Source: Scylla paramamosain
Lineage: Eukaryota; Arthropoda; Malacostraca; Decapoda; Portunidae
NCBI RefSeq assembly: GCF_035594125.1
Contig: NC_087163.1
Span: 1,689,001 to 1,753,000, forward strand
Reading direction: 5' to 3'
Length of the DNA: 64,000 nt
The position numbers and the translations under genes were made by a program. Shown piece by piece: positions 1 through 10,985 of this stretch. The notes below the pieces were generated by a model. It was not told the DNA's origin, did not search any database, and saw only the letters and a list, made by a program, of their open reading frames with translations. Each line of letters begins with the position of its first letter. The first letter of the stretch is position 1.

Positions 1-518
1 CCACAAACTTCTACACGGAATGGATTATTAAATTAAGTAGACCCTAGGCAGCTCACCGCCACACCCTCGTCTCCTGCCATGCTCCACCCTGCCGGCACAC
101 AGAGCCACCCTGCGTGAACCCTGCCTGGGGAGACGCGAGGGAATATAGAGTATGCAAGGCACGGACTGGACTCTGCCGTGCCTCATTAGCCAACGCTTTA
201 TACCACGACCTGCGCTGTGTTTAGCCAAGTTCTACCTTCCCTTGCCTTGCCAACCCGTTCCTTGGTCAAACATGTACGACAAATTAGCAAATGTTACTTG
301 ATATATTTCGAGGGGTTTTATAGCCACGTGTACCCAGGGAGTGAGTGTGGGGTGTGCCAGGAGAGCGGAGGGAGTGCATTGAGGCAGAGTCAGGAGCGAT
401 GTCGTGGTGAAGAAGAAGCGAAAGAGTTTGCTTGTTCACCATAAACGGAATTCATCATCTGTTGACTCTGGCAGCTCGGCAAACAAGTGTGGAGGCTCCG
501 TGGTGCGCCGCAGGGAGG
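1..518. other. Unannotated single-copy-looking stretch
   Basis: Mixed-composition sequence with no simple repeat. The open frames are under 80 codons, resemble no family I recognise and show no supporting splice or promoter context. I see nothing to annotate here. Confidence 0.5.
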
Positions 519-761
519 GATGCGAGGGAAGGGAAGGTTAGGAAGGGAAGGGAAAGCTAGGAAGGGAAGGAAAGTGGAGGTAATGTAAGGTAAGGAATGG
601 GAAGAGAAAAGAAGAGAAAATGGGTGAAGAGAAGCAATGGAAAGAGAAAGGAAGAGAAAATGGGTGAAGATAAGGGATGAGAAGAGAAGAGGAGGAAAGG
701 AAAGTTAATGTAAGGTTAGGAATGGAAAGAGAAAGGAAGGAAAAGATGGATGAAGATAAGG

Positions 762-765
<4 letters not shown>
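519..765. repeat. Purine-rich degenerate minisatellite
   Basis: Nearly all A and G on the plus strand. The block GAAGAGAAAATGGGTGAAGA occurs at 611-630 and again at 651-670 (40-bp spacing), and a looser third copy follows near 745. The motif GTAAGGTTAGGAATGG near 710 echoes an earlier copy near 583. It grades directly into the GA array that follows. Confidence 0.7.

Positions 766-834
<69 letters not shown>
766..834. repeat. (GA)n microsatellite
   Basis: Near-pure GA dinucleotide array of about 34 units, growing out of the purine-rich minisatellite on its left. Open frames across it on both strands (poly-ER / poly-LS) are artefacts. Confidence 0.98.
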
Positions 835-838
<4 letters not shown>

Positions 839-911
839 CTCCACTCCCTTCCACCCCCACCATCCCAAACCCTCCTTCACTGCTCTCTACCCTTCTCCAT
901 CCAGCACATTC

Positions 912-937
912 ACTCCTCCTCCTCCTCCTCCTCCTCC
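912..937. repeat. (CTC)n trinucleotide repeat
   Basis: About nine uninterrupted CTC units within C-rich DNA. Confidence 0.9.
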
Positions 938-1195
938 ACTTGGGTTCCTTCACTCCCTCCACCGCCTCGAGCCACTGCAAGGAGGGACAGTGCCACCAGA
1001 CCTCCCCGGCACTGGCACCCGAGGCACTCCCCTTACGTAACCTGAGGAAGACGGATAAATAAAGTAAAAAAAAAAAAAGAAAAAGAAGAGAAAGAAAATT
1101 GAACGACACGAAAGACAATCACAAGAGTCTACAAACTTCTCATTGTGTTTAATTTTTGAGAACCTTTTAAATTCGTTAGTGTTCTTTGATGCGTT

Positions 1196-1263
1196 TGTTG
1201 TTGTTGTTTTTGTTGTTGTTATTGTTCATTTATGTATTTGGTCTGCGTCTGCTTGTTCTCCCC

Positions 1264-1314
<51 letters not shown>

Positions 1315-1350
1315 GTAGTAGTAATAGTAGTAGTAGTAGTAGTAGTATTG
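1196..1350. repeat. Compound trinucleotide repeat: GTT, TTA, GTA
   Basis: A short GTT-rich run (1196-1225) is followed, after a 35-nt gap, by about 17 TTA units (1263-1313) and then GTA units (1315-1349). A single substitution type (TTA to GTA) explains the junction, so the second block probably arose from the first. Confidence 0.9.
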
Positions 1351-1404
1351 ACTTTCTTAATGAGCAGATGGTGTTTTTATTTTTTTCTGTTTTTTGCCTC
1401 TTTT

Positions 1405-1525
1405 CATCATTCAAGAGTCTGGCCCGAGGCTACACACACTAAACAGAAAAAAAAGAGAAAAGAAAAAACTGCTTAATTGCTGTTCCCTAAAAATAAGTAA
1501 AAAAAAGAAAAAAAATATGGAGGGG
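1405..1525. repeat. Dispersed repeat with A-rich core, copy 1
   Basis: An AGGCTAC motif, an A-rich spacer and then AATTGCTGTTCCCTAAAAAT occur in the same order here and near 9354-9420. Two shared blocks flanking an A-rich spacer point to a dispersed element rather than chance. The family is not known to me. The right part carries poly-A runs interrupted by G. Confidence 0.45.
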
Positions 1526-1819
1526 GGAGCTTTGGATGGTTTAATTCCGAGCAATGTTTTACTTTTAGTCTCTGTTTGTCTATTCCTTTTTTTTTTTCAT
1601 GAAGTATAAACGTTGCATAACTAGAGCGGGGAATTGCATAACGAGAGATTACGAACGTATAACCTTTTTCCCTTTACTTATGTGGACGATACTCGCAAAA
1701 AAAAAAAAAGAAAAGAAGAAAAGAAAAAAAAAAGAGGTAACGAACTCGTTTTTCTTATATTTGTATAGCTAATCAGCGTAAAACGAACTAATACACATTT
1801 ACTACGAAAAACACAGCAC

Positions 1820-1900
1820 AGTTAGTGTCAATTGAACGAGGAGCTTTGGGAGAAGACCGGATATGTTCATGGGTACGGATGGTAGGTGGATATAGTTCAG
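1820..1900 (+). pseudogene. LINE reverse-transcriptase 3' end, copy 1 (degenerate)
   Basis: Reading from 1842 gives SFGRRPDMFMGTDGRW, an isoleucine, then a stop at 1893-1895. This matches the pattern SFKRxLDxFMDxDxRW that ends many CR1/L2-type LINE ORF2 proteins in invertebrates (recognised from family knowledge, not searched). It aligns with the better copy at 1994-2074, both in these codons and in the preceding 20 nt. No upstream reverse-transcriptase domain remains, so this is a 5'-truncated dead copy. Confidence 0.6.
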
Positions 1901-1945
1901 TATGTTTTGTATATGAACGAAAACGAGGAAATAATATATACATAC

Positions 1946-1988
1946 TAAAAAAAAAAAAAAGAAAAAAAGAAAAAAAAAAGAAAAAAAG
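1946..1988. repeat. A-rich tract between two LINE tails
   Basis: Poly-A with scattered G. It separates two copies of the same LINE 3' end. It may be the relic of a poly-A-like tail, or simply expanded A-rich DNA. Confidence 0.6.
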
Positions 1989-1989
1989 G

Positions 1990-2152
1990 TCTTAGTGCCA
2001 GTTCAGTAGGAAGCTTTAAGAGAGCACTAGATGGATTAATGGATAGGTATGACAGGTGGATGTACAGTAGGTAGGTGTGTGTTGTATAAGGACTGCCACG
2101 TGTATGCCTGATGACTTCTTGCAGCTTCCCTTGCTTGTTTATGTTCTTATGT
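1990..2152 (+). pseudogene. LINE 3' end, copy 2: ORF2 C-terminus plus 3' UTR
   Basis: The frame 2006-2074 reads SVGSFKRALDGLMDRYDRW, four more residues and a TAG stop. This is the typical C-terminal tail of CR1/L2-type LINE ORF2 proteins. A conserved 3' untranslated part follows (GACTGCCACGTGTATGCCTG, beginning at 2092) and ends in TTATGTTCTTATGT, an octamer-like terminus as in CR1-type elements. The same 3' untranslated block recurs at 14482-14546 inside another repeat. There is no catalytic domain, so the copy is 5'-truncated and non-autonomous. Confidence 0.7.
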
Positions 2153-3060
2153 AGTTTATACCTTGAAGTTATCGCGCCGGAAGACAATCAGGTTAGGAAG
2201 AACAGAATAACAAGTAACACCAGGTATACTGTCCCTAACGTGGCTGCCTGTGAGGAGCTACACTGTAAATGTAAGACACCTAAGATAACAAAGGCAAAAG
2301 TTTCTCACCAGCTACTGCTCCCTCTATGATAAAATACGCCATGTAATTTCAGTAAGAGAAGTTAGGATCCTTCCCAGCTATTGTTCTCTCCATTGAAAAA
2401 CCGAAGTATGGACGCAAGAGATGGTGAAGAGTGAAAAGGAAGACTCCTCCCCATCCACCGTGATAATGCTCACTATTTAATCCTTTCACTGCTACGCTTA
2501 CCTTTGTTCACATTCAGACTGTATTTTTTGCTTGAACGCTCAGGAAAAAGGGAACAGTAGATTAATTTTGTCTCTCTAGGCTACTTAAACTACTACATGT
2601 TATAGAAAAATGAAGGTTTTTAAAAGTTCTAAGTGATTATGGAGGAAAAAAAATGTGTAGCAGTGAAATGGTTAAGGTGAAGATGCTAGGTTAATTATTG
2701 TGATGGTTTTCCTTTCCCTTCTCGTGCCCCGCGATGCTGTTCGTGACACGCTCCACTACCTGACCTGACGTAAGAGACGCAGGCCAGCAGGGACAAAGGC
2801 GCCTCCCGTCCACCGCTCCCTCCGATGATAAGCTTCATTGTCTCGAGTAAAAATGTTAAATCAATGCGTAACGAGGATCCTTTTTCTCCCTTTTTACGTT
2901 GGGGGAGATAATGAACGTCTAACGAGGGATTTCCCGGGCGCGAGGCATTGTGGGGGATGACGTGGCGGCGCGGGGAGCAAGACAGGAGGAAGAATCAATG
3001 GTCTCTTATCCCAATTACTGGAAGGCGGCACGGAACCTTGGAAGGAGGGCCGGTATTGAT
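2153..3060. other. Unannotated stretch
   Basis: Mixed-composition sequence with no microsatellite, no recognisable coding region and no inverted ends that I can see. Confidence 0.45.
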
Positions 3061-3064
3061 GTGG

Positions 3065-3225
3065 CAGCGGCGGCGGTGGTGGTGGTAGTGGTCATGGTGG
3101 TGATGGTGGTGGTTTTACAAAGGAATTCAAGCAGTAAGAGATCTTTAAGTCTTAACTAAGTCGTTTGATTTACCAACACTGCATAATATTAAATATAATA
3201 TCAAAGGAAAAATTAACTGGAGGTG
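3065..3225. repeat. GGT-bearing unit, copy 1 of a tandem duplication
   Basis: A GGT-rich tract (3071-3114) is followed by TTTTACAAAGGAATTCAAGC, then ATCTTTAAGTC and finally ATATCAAAGGA with AAATTAACT. The same blocks in the same order follow the next GGT tract, so tract and flank were duplicated together. Confidence 0.8.
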
Positions 3226-3370
3226 ATACTGGTGGTGGTCATGGTGGTGGTGGTGGCGGTGGTGGTGATTTTACAAAGGAATTCAAGCAGATCTTTAAGT
3301 CATAACTAGGCTGTAGTTTCCGTGCACTGCATACACAAACCATAATATCAAAGGAGAAATTAACTAGATT
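3226..3370. repeat. GGT-bearing unit, copy 2 of a tandem duplication
   Basis: GGT tract 3230-3268, then the same TTTTACAAAGGAATTCAAGC, GATCTTTAAGTC and ATATCAAAGGA blocks as in the unit on its left. The middle of the unit has diverged and differs by small indels. Confidence 0.8.
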
Positions 3371-3850
3371 AAAAGAAGAGCGAGCTGTAATCTGAGTGTA
3401 CTGTTGTTTCTGGGGGAGGGTACGAGTGTTTGCAGGCATGGTGATGTGCTGGGTGTACATTGATAGTAATACCAATAATAATGCAATTTACTTTCCCAAC
3501 TCATGTGTGCAGCTTTTAAAGTCACCTGCTTGTCAGAAAAAAAATTGGTGGAGGGTGTTTTGTGCACTGCGGTGAGGTGCCCGATGTAGCTGCCGCCACC
3601 TCCACTACCACCACCACCACAGCACCATAGCACCACCTCTCCGCCACTCTGCGCCACACAGCCGTGGCAGGCCACTCCAGCTTTTGTGACGGAAAAATAA
3701 AATAAATAAAAGCATTAGCGAGGGTGTAACTGGTACAGTGTTCGGCTGCTCATTAAACACTGTGTGATGCTTGTGATGAAGTGGGGGAGGGGCGGACCCG
3801 GCTCGGCGGTGCAGTGTCAAAAGGACGATATGAAAAGCAGCATTCCTTTT

Positions 3851-3851
<1 letters not shown>

Positions 3852-3918
<67 letters not shown>
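3852..3918. repeat. (AC)n microsatellite
   Basis: Pure AC array of about 33 units. Confidence 0.98.
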
Positions 3919-3920
<2 letters not shown>

Positions 3921-4142
3921 ATGACCTCTCTCCATCGTTTAAACACATTAAAAAAGCAGAAAAGCACTTTCATGAATTCCTCCCTTCCCTCCCCCTAGCC
4001 TCTTCCCTCCCTACGTGTCCCTCCCCATCCACCCCCGGCCATACACCCGCACACATGTATGCACACAGGACACATACGCCAGCCGCCCCCTCTATGACAC
4101 ATCAACACTCGCAGCCCACCCCTGCACTTCCTGTCCCTGTGA

Positions 4143-4295
<153 letters not shown>

Positions 4296-4329
4296 AGCAC
4301 ACTTTAATAACTCTTGAAAATTCCATTTC

Positions 4330-5760
4330 AAACACTTAACTTTTCCCTTTCCAAGCATTAAACGAATTCAGGCATTTTCGTGCTTTTGTTCACTTTCATT
4401 ACAATAGATTTTTTTTTCTTTTTGTTTTGTCTCCGACTTTTCGCACCGTAATTAATTAAGCTCTTCAGTGCTTTTGTCTTCTGTTAGGTGTCGGCGGCCG
4501 CCCGGCACAAGAAAAACAAAGGTGCTTTTCACCAAAACTTTTCGGGAGAAGCGCGTGGTTCAGAACTTTGTTGTTGAAAACCTAAATATTTGAAACATTT
4601 GGGGCGTGATTCCGAGCCACGCAGTCTGCAACTTGCTGATTTCACGGCGTAACACAAGTTTGGGAGTGCTCGCCGCCAACTTGAGGGGGAAAAACTGGAA
4701 TTCAGGTCCTGGGTACAAAAATCTTATTATTCAGGTTAAAGTCACCGAGGACACCAGGCTGTGATTACCTGGCTGAGGCTGAGGGTCGTGGCGGTTGGGG
4801 GAACACTGCCCTCTCCCAGTCCTCTTCCCCCGTAAGACTGAACGAGGCGCTCATTATAACTCAAAACGTAATTACCTTAAAGTTTTAAATGTCGTCTGGC
4901 TCGCCTGGCCGCCAAGACCTTATTCCTCACCCACCTTCCCTGCCTGACTCTGGGAAACCACACGCCCACACAAATCATTCTCGTCACCAACACGACGCCG
5001 AACACAAGACCTGAACAATTCCAACAATACCTTTACGAAAGTCTCCACCGTGTTGTGGCGCTGGGGACTCTCTGTAAGGACTCGGCTCCTCATCTTCTCT
5101 GACTGTCGTAAAATCAATGTGGAGGCAAAAGTCTCAATACGTATAAATATAGATTGGTGGAGGCGGAACACCACTCCAGCACTCGACGGCCCTTGACTCG
5201 GGACACTCGAAGAGAGACCGACGCTTTCCTTCAGCGGTTCTATTTCCGAGGTCACCGGAGCAGAAGGGGAGAAGGGAAGCTGCTCGGGAATCTTGAGAGG
5301 CGATGGATGGAAGGAAACGAAGGGTGAAGTGAAGGTGGCTGACTGAAGGGACGGCTGGAGGTGGGCAGCAACGAGGCGCAGCTGAGGATCTGGCGGAGCG
5401 GCCCAGATTTGATTTCTCTGGTGGAATTAGGATGATATGTGGCCAGCACGGCGAGGGTGTGAGGCAGGGAGGCGAGGCGGCGTGGCGAGAACAAGGGTGA
5501 GTGGAGAGGAACACTAAGTGTGATGGGCTGTGAGAGGAGGCTGTGAGTATGTCATGCGGGAGGGACTTGCTACGATGCGGGGGGGTGTTGAAGGGAAATG
5601 AAATGATGGAAACGAATGAACAAGTCCAGAAATGTTATGAGATTTAGCGTGATGTGTTGAAATATAAACTTTTTTGTTCTTAAAATACGTGATTCAAGGG
5701 AGACACTGATCCAGTTACTTGCTTATCCTTGCTGGTCATGTCCTGCCTCGGGGATTCCAG
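4330..5760. other. Unannotated stretch, about 1.4 kb
   Basis: Mixed-composition DNA without arrays. The open frames on the minus strand (5134-5514 and 4920-5255) are serine/proline-rich, overlap each other in different frames and match no family I know. No gene is called. Confidence 0.5.
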
Positions 5761-5763
5761 CGC

Positions 5764-5813
5764 GTGGTGGTTGTGGTGGTGGTGGTGGTGGTGGTGGTGG
5801 TGGTGGTGGTGGT
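5764..5813. repeat. (GGT)n trinucleotide repeat
   Basis: About 16 GGT units with one early interruption. Confidence 0.95.
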
Positions 5814-5947
5814 GACGTGAGGCAGCCTGAGGAAGAGAGAACGAATAGCGATGAACTCAGTAGGGGATCCTGACATAAAAGGATGACTGTTATGCAGGGA
5901 GTGGAGCAGCAATACACCTGACATGAATGTGCATAGCCTATACATAA

Positions 5948-6002
5948 CACATACACACACACACACACAGACACACACAGACACACACAGACACACACAC
6001 AC
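5948..6002. repeat. (AC)n microsatellite with AG interruptions
   Basis: AC array interrupted at regular spacing by three single AG units, giving a short higher-order ACACACACAG pattern. Confidence 0.95.
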
Positions 6003-7067
6003 TCTTCTGTCTGATCTACCTGACCTTGCTTTCCTCATCACCATCCTCGTGTGCATGATAAAGTTCCTTCGTGCGTCTTCATAGTTAAACAGATGATAAT
6101 ATATGATTGTGTAATTGCGAGGCTAAAATGAGTCTCTCTCTTAACGGGCAGACAGCAGACAGCGAGGAGACAGTGGCTGGCGTGGGGACTGTGGTGGTAT
6201 TACCGTCAAGGCAGGCAGCCCCCACTCTGTGTTGTGGCGCTGTGGTGTCATAACTGTCACCTGTTACCGGGCACCAGGAAGACACCACAGCACATCATTA
6301 CGTTAAGGTGCACCGCCATCCACACACCGCCCATCCACGCCCTCACAGACCCAGGAGTACCTAGCACACCATCATTCTATGCACCATCTGGAGCCCAAAT
6401 ATACTGTGTTGGTTCTCGAGGCCACGCGTGAAGATATTGCTTTATATGATAGTATTTTACGAAAGCCGTTAAAATAAAAACAACCTTTCATTCTGGTAAC
6501 AGATGGAGTCTCCCCGTGCTTGGTGGTGTGAAGGACGCACCACCGTCTGCAGACAGGGTGGGAAAAAAAGATCTTTAATTACATGACCTCATTACCAAGA
6601 ACATCAAGTCATTTAAACAATTTTCCCATCACGTCACAAAAAGGCGCACCTATACGTGACATTTTCTGCCCCTGCCTTGACTCAGCATGAAGGTGAATTA
6701 CAGGTATGATGGAAAATTATAGAAGGTTACCTGTGAAGAGCGGCAATTTTGACGTCCCCCCCCACACACACCCTAGTGCCGGGCATGGCCTCTCCATCAC
6801 TGAAATATTCCTTGATGCATTATATTTTCAATTTCGTCCTGCATTTAAAATTCCTCCCCATGGCGTCCCGGCGAGGAAATTATTGAGGAAATATAGCGAC
6901 GAGCTTCTCATTTTCAAAGCGAACATTTTTAAAGCTCAAATTGAAGATGGCGTGTCGCCATACGGTCACATTTTTGCAGGGCATTTGCATACATATTTGA
7001 TACTTAGTGTGTAATTACTCGGGGCCGCCTCGTGATGAATTAATCCTCGCCCCGTCCAGGCAATCAT

Positions 7068-7070
<3 letters not shown>
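6003..7070. other. Unannotated stretch, about 1.1 kb
   Basis: No array and no recognised element. The plus-strand frame 6706-7014 (102 codons) is the most protein-like reading, with mixed residue use, but it matches nothing I recognise and has no visible gene context. It is left uncalled. Confidence 0.45.

Positions 7071-7134
<64 letters not shown>
7071..7134. repeat. (GT)n microsatellite
   Basis: Pure GT array of about 32 units. Confidence 0.98.
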
Positions 7135-7135
<1 letters not shown>

Positions 7136-7433
7136 CAAACATATTATGAGAAATCATGTCACAGCGAACAAGTACATCATGAAACAATGACATAAGCACA
7201 GCGTGGGCATGGGGTGGAGGTGCGGCAGCCTTGCAGCAGTCAATCATGCGCCACCTCCGTCCATTCCTCAGTGGTGAGGCAGTGGCCCTCACGGCGCGCT
7301 GCACGGCACCGGCCACTGCACCAGTGAACCTGTGAACCGTTGGCGCACGACAGCCGAGTGACAGCCGATTACATGGAACCGTCTGTGCCACTTCTAGGAT
7401 TTCTCAATCTCAAATAAAAAACAAACTTGATTT

Positions 7434-7575
<142 letters not shown>

Positions 7576-7647
7576 ATTTATTTATTTATTTTTTTTTCTG
7601 ACAAGATGAGACTTTGCTAGGGATTCTGTCAAGTATTTGCTTCATTT

Positions 7648-7881
7648 CTAATACGTTTCACTTGAATTACCGTTCACAATTTCTGAAATCAGTTTATTCC
7701 AAGTGTTAACGATAGCGTAAAAAAAAAAAAAAATCACTTTGGTGTAGCCTAACGACCATTGCTTCTTGTGAAGTTGGGACGATCTAAAGCAAAATATTTA
7801 CTTCCGTGTAGGCTGCCATATCCTTTTAAATTTTTCAAGACTTCAGTTAGATCCCCTCTTAACCTGCGTTTTGTTAGGGTG

Positions 7882-7882
<1 letters not shown>
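7648..7882 (-). pseudogene. LINE reverse-transcriptase C-terminal fragment, frameshifted
   Basis: Read on the minus strand from 7882, the sequence gives RRLRGDLTEVLKNLKGYG followed by KYFAL. After an A/T homopolymer (7719-7733) that breaks the frame, it gives YAIVNTWNKLISEIVNG and a stop near 7648. This follows the conserved layout RRLRGDLIExFKIL ... FF ... RVVNxWNxLPxxVV near the C-terminus of non-LTR retrotransposon ORF2 proteins (known pattern, not searched). Only about 75 codons survive. The homopolymer is either an expansion or marks an internal deletion, because the usual RGH segment between the two blocks is missing. It is a dead fragment. Confidence 0.75.

Positions 7883-7884
<2 letters not shown>

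Positions 7885-7939
<55 letters not shown>
7885..7939. repeat. (GA)n microsatellite
   Basis: Pure GA array of about 26 units starting directly at the edge of the reverse-transcriptase fragment. Confidence 0.98.
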
Positions 7940-7943
<4 letters not shown>

Positions 7944-7967
7944 GGAGGTAGACGGTGAGATAATAAT

Positions 7968-8048
7968 CGTAGTAGTAGTAGTACGAGGAGTAGGAGGAGG
8001 AGGAGGAGGAGGAGGAGGAGGAGGAGGAGGAGGAGGAGGAGGAGGAAG
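7968..8048. repeat. Compound (GTA)n / (GGA)n repeat
   Basis: Five GTA units (7968-7983) run into about 19 GGA units (7990-8047). The open frames through it (poly-G, poly-P) are artefacts. Confidence 0.95.
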
Positions 8049-8474
8049 GGGACGGGGAGGAGGAGGGCCTTGGAGGTGTGTGTACCCTTTGAAGGTCTTA
8101 ATTGAGAGGCCAGAGAGTCCTCCGTCGCCAGCCTGACACGTTGATGAAGTTCCTTTCAGCGCGTCATTAAAAAGACATCGCCAGAAACACGACAAAACGG
8201 AGAGCGAGGGGCAGGAAAGTAAAAGGTGCGGAATTTGTCGCGCGTTTGAAGTGCCTGGAAATCAACACGACGATACGGAAATAAAAAAGTTGATTTGCAT
8301 ATAAAATTGTGATGGGGGAAAAAAATGTGAGTGTCCCGTGAATGGCAATGGCTTTATGGTCTTTAGGTTATTATATGAAATCGATAGCGGGGAGGAAGGC
8401 AGGGAAATGGAGAGGGAATTGGAGGTAAAAAAGGTAGGGAAATTTGTTTGCGGGTATTAAACGTGCTCATGTTG

Positions 8475-8475
<1 letters not shown>

Positions 8476-8568
<93 letters not shown>

Positions 8569-8576
8569 ACACACAA
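8476..8576. repeat. (CA)n microsatellite
   Basis: About 44 CA units to 8563, then a T interruption and more CA. Confidence 0.98.
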
Positions 8577-8659
8577 ACACGGATGCTAATATCATATCAA
8601 ATCGTGTGACATAAACGCTATTTCCTGGATTTAGCGAGGGACACACTGAGGCAGGTGAC

Positions 8660-8660
<1 letters not shown>

Positions 8661-8730
<70 letters not shown>

Positions 8731-8739
8731 GAGAGAGAT
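8661..8739. repeat. (GA)n microsatellite
   Basis: GA array with one GGG interruption near 8719. Confidence 0.98.
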
Positions 8740-9350
8740 AAACTGGTAAAAATGTCTGGCTGCGGTGAGTGTCACGCTGCACGAGGCTGTGGTCAGAGTA
8801 TCACACGAATCTGAAGCAGCTCCATTTCACAGTACCTCCCTAAAGACACGGCCGGCAATCTAACACAGACAGTATCCTTCGTGATATTCCAAATGCTTCA
8901 CCGTCGCGTCATTCCTCAACTTAAGATGGAATGAAAACAGTAAATCTCCTCTTTCACTAATTCCCTCAGAGCTTTTAATCCGCTCAGTTATCATAGCTAA
9001 GAAAAAAAAAAAAAAAATGGAGACTTTTTTATCCGTTTTTTTACTTGCGACGGAATCTTCTCTCACTCCTTGCTAAACGTTTTTTTTTTAATTTTTTATA
9101 TATATATCTCAGTACGTTACGCCTGGCAGGACTGAATGCCTAGCGTTGTCTTGCAGATGTGTCGTCCCGTCTCATCTGTTCAAATCCTCGAAGCGTCCTC
9201 TCCACCAGCAGTGTCCTATCTATCACCTCTGCTACTGTAGTGAGAGCCGTGTGTCTGTGTGTGTGTGTGAGCTGCTTTCACGACTCTCCTATACCTCCAG
9301 CTGCTTAGCACTCGCCAAACCCGGTACAAATACGTGGCTTCCTTTAACAT
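8740..9350. other. Unannotated stretch with poly-A and T-rich runs
   Basis: A poly-A run at 9002-9017 and a T-rich/TATA run at 9080-9110 are the only structures seen. No gene is recognised. Confidence 0.5.
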
Positions 9351-9432
9351 TCTGGGTACAGGCTACGAAAAAAAAATAAAATAAAAATAATTGCTGTTCC
9401 TTGAAAATAATGAGTAGAAAAGAGTTCCGATC
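9351..9432. repeat. Dispersed repeat with A-rich core, copy 2
   Basis: AGGCTAC, an A-rich spacer and AATTGCTGTTCCTTGAAAAT repeat the order seen at 1430-1500, with a few substitutions. The outer limits cannot be set from two copies. Confidence 0.45.
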
Positions 9433-9578
9433 TATTTTGCCCTGAGAGATTAGGAGATTAAAGTCTTTTCTGTTTTATTTACTCACACAAACCACGTAGC
9501 GATTAAGTACTGATAGGATTTAAAGGGGAAGAAAGGTCTTGTGTAGAGTTTCAGCAATGTCAGCAAGTACGTACAAAC

Positions 9579-9658
<80 letters not shown>
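9579..9658. repeat. (GA)n microsatellite, first of a pair
   Basis: GA array with a single-base phase shift at 9603-9604. Confidence 0.98.
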
Positions 9659-9660
<2 letters not shown>

Positions 9661-9692
9661 CGTGTCCCTACAGGCATGAATGTACTTAAGTC

Positions 9693-9696
<4 letters not shown>

Positions 9697-9777
<81 letters not shown>
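9697..9777. repeat. (GA)n microsatellite, second of a pair
   Basis: Pure GA array, 38 nt from the first one. It runs into poly-G and then purine-rich DNA. Confidence 0.98.
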
Positions 9778-9782
<5 letters not shown>

Positions 9783-10140
9783 AGAGGGAGAGAGAAAGGT
9801 CGACACTGAGCTGGAGAGAGAGAGAGGGGGGGAATGAGGGAGGGATGGAAGGTGAGGGGAAACTTAAATACGACCTGGGAGAGAAAAGGAGGGCGGATAT
9901 TGTAAGATTGGGTAGGAGAGGTGCTGGATGGGACATGGGAAACAGGAGAGGGTGGAAATGGAAAGAAAAGGAAGGAAAAGGAAGGACCAGAGTCGATGGG
10001 GGAGAGAGGCGAGATTAGGAGTAGAAAGGGAGGTGGGGGTGAGGAGTAAAGTGAGGATGGGATTAATAGGAGGGAGAGGAGAGGAGAGGGAGCAGGAGGG
10101 AGAGGAAAGTGGCAACAAAGGGAAAGAGGAGAGGCAGGAA
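9778..10140. repeat. Purine-rich tract
   Basis: About 360 nt that are overwhelmingly A and G on the plus strand (GGGA, GGAG and GAAA mixtures). Together with the two GA arrays this makes over 500 nt of strand-asymmetric DNA. The serine- and proline-rich open frames on the minus strand are composition artefacts. Confidence 0.8.
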
Positions 10141-10185
10141 TGACAATAACATTAGAGCGAATAGGCGCTTGAGACCAGGCGAGGA

Positions 10186-10470
10186 CCACCACCACCACCA
10201 CCACCACCACCAGGGACAGCAGCAGTGACAGGAGCACGAGTAGCAGCAGGAGTGGCACCAGTAACAGGGACAGTGAGTGTTGTATAGGTAGTAATAGCAG
10301 TGACAGACAGTAGCGGCAGTAATAATGGTAGTAACAGGTGTAACATTGATCATAACAGCATCGAGTAACAACAATGGTAGCGGGATTAGTAGCAGCAGTA
10401 ACGGGACAGTAAGAGCAGTAGAGATAGTAGTAGTAGTAGCAAGGACAGTAGCAGCAGTAGAGGGATGGTA
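10186..10470. repeat. (CCA)n followed by degenerate AGT/AGC trinucleotide field
   Basis: Eight to nine CCA units (10186-10212), then about 260 nt of decayed AGC, AGT and AAC triplets, with a purer TAG run at 10424-10440. Triplet periodicity persists while the unit sequence drifts. Confidence 0.8.
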
Positions 10471-10509
10471 GCACCACCGATGTTTTTTTTTGCTATTTTT
10501 CTTCTTTAA

Positions 10510-10733
10510 TTTTTTTTTCTGAACGTGTAATTGGAACTGGCCAAGAGTTTATTAAAGCATATCTCTCTCAATAGCTGCCCATCTTTCCCTATCCTCCCGC
10601 CAAAAGAACAGTGACCAGAGAGAATACCAGTCGCGCTGACCAATCTAGTAAGGGAAGCTGATACTTGTCTCTTGAAACAGTCGCAGTTTATAGGGACGTG
10701 GCAAGACAGGACCAGGTAGGAACGTAGCAACAT
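10510..10733 (-). pseudogene. Possible LINE RNase H-like fragment
   Basis: The minus-strand frame contains LTRLVSATGILSGHC, then RIGKDGQLLREIC. This resembles the TGxLTGHC...RxG...CRxC region of the RNase H-like C-terminal domain in some arthropod LINE ORF2 proteins. The match is short, the expected second cysteine and the EET/H motif further downstream are absent, and the frame opens only in this segment. It could be a decayed element or a coincidence. Confidence 0.35.
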
Positions 10734-10734
10734 T

Positions 10735-10985
10735 CATAACACCATGACTAACATCAACAACACCATCAATAATAACAGTGCAAGTCATACGAAGATGGCA
10801 AAGCAGAATTGGACACAAACATCACCAACAATAACATCATCAACAATAACAACAACAACAAAAACACGAAAACCTCATTAAACAACTACAAAAACAAAAA
10901 CATCAACTTTACCAAATAACAATAACATCATCATCATCATCAGCAGTAGGCCAAACAACAGACGCAACAGCCTACAACACTGGGG
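10735..10985. repeat. Degenerate AAC/ATC trinucleotide field
   Basis: Mixture of AAC, AAT, ATC and ACA triplets with short pure runs, for example ATC at 10927-10942. Confidence 0.75.

Noticed and set aside
6706..7014. 102-codon plus-strand frame with balanced residue use
   Set aside because: It is the most protein-like reading in the window, but there is no recognisable motif, no neighbouring exon and no sign of selection that I can judge from one sequence.
9686..10477. 263-codon minus-strand frame, the longest in the window
   Set aside because: It runs through a GA array, a purine-rich tract and decayed triplets. The product is Ser/Leu/Pro/Tyr/Cys low-complexity with no domain.
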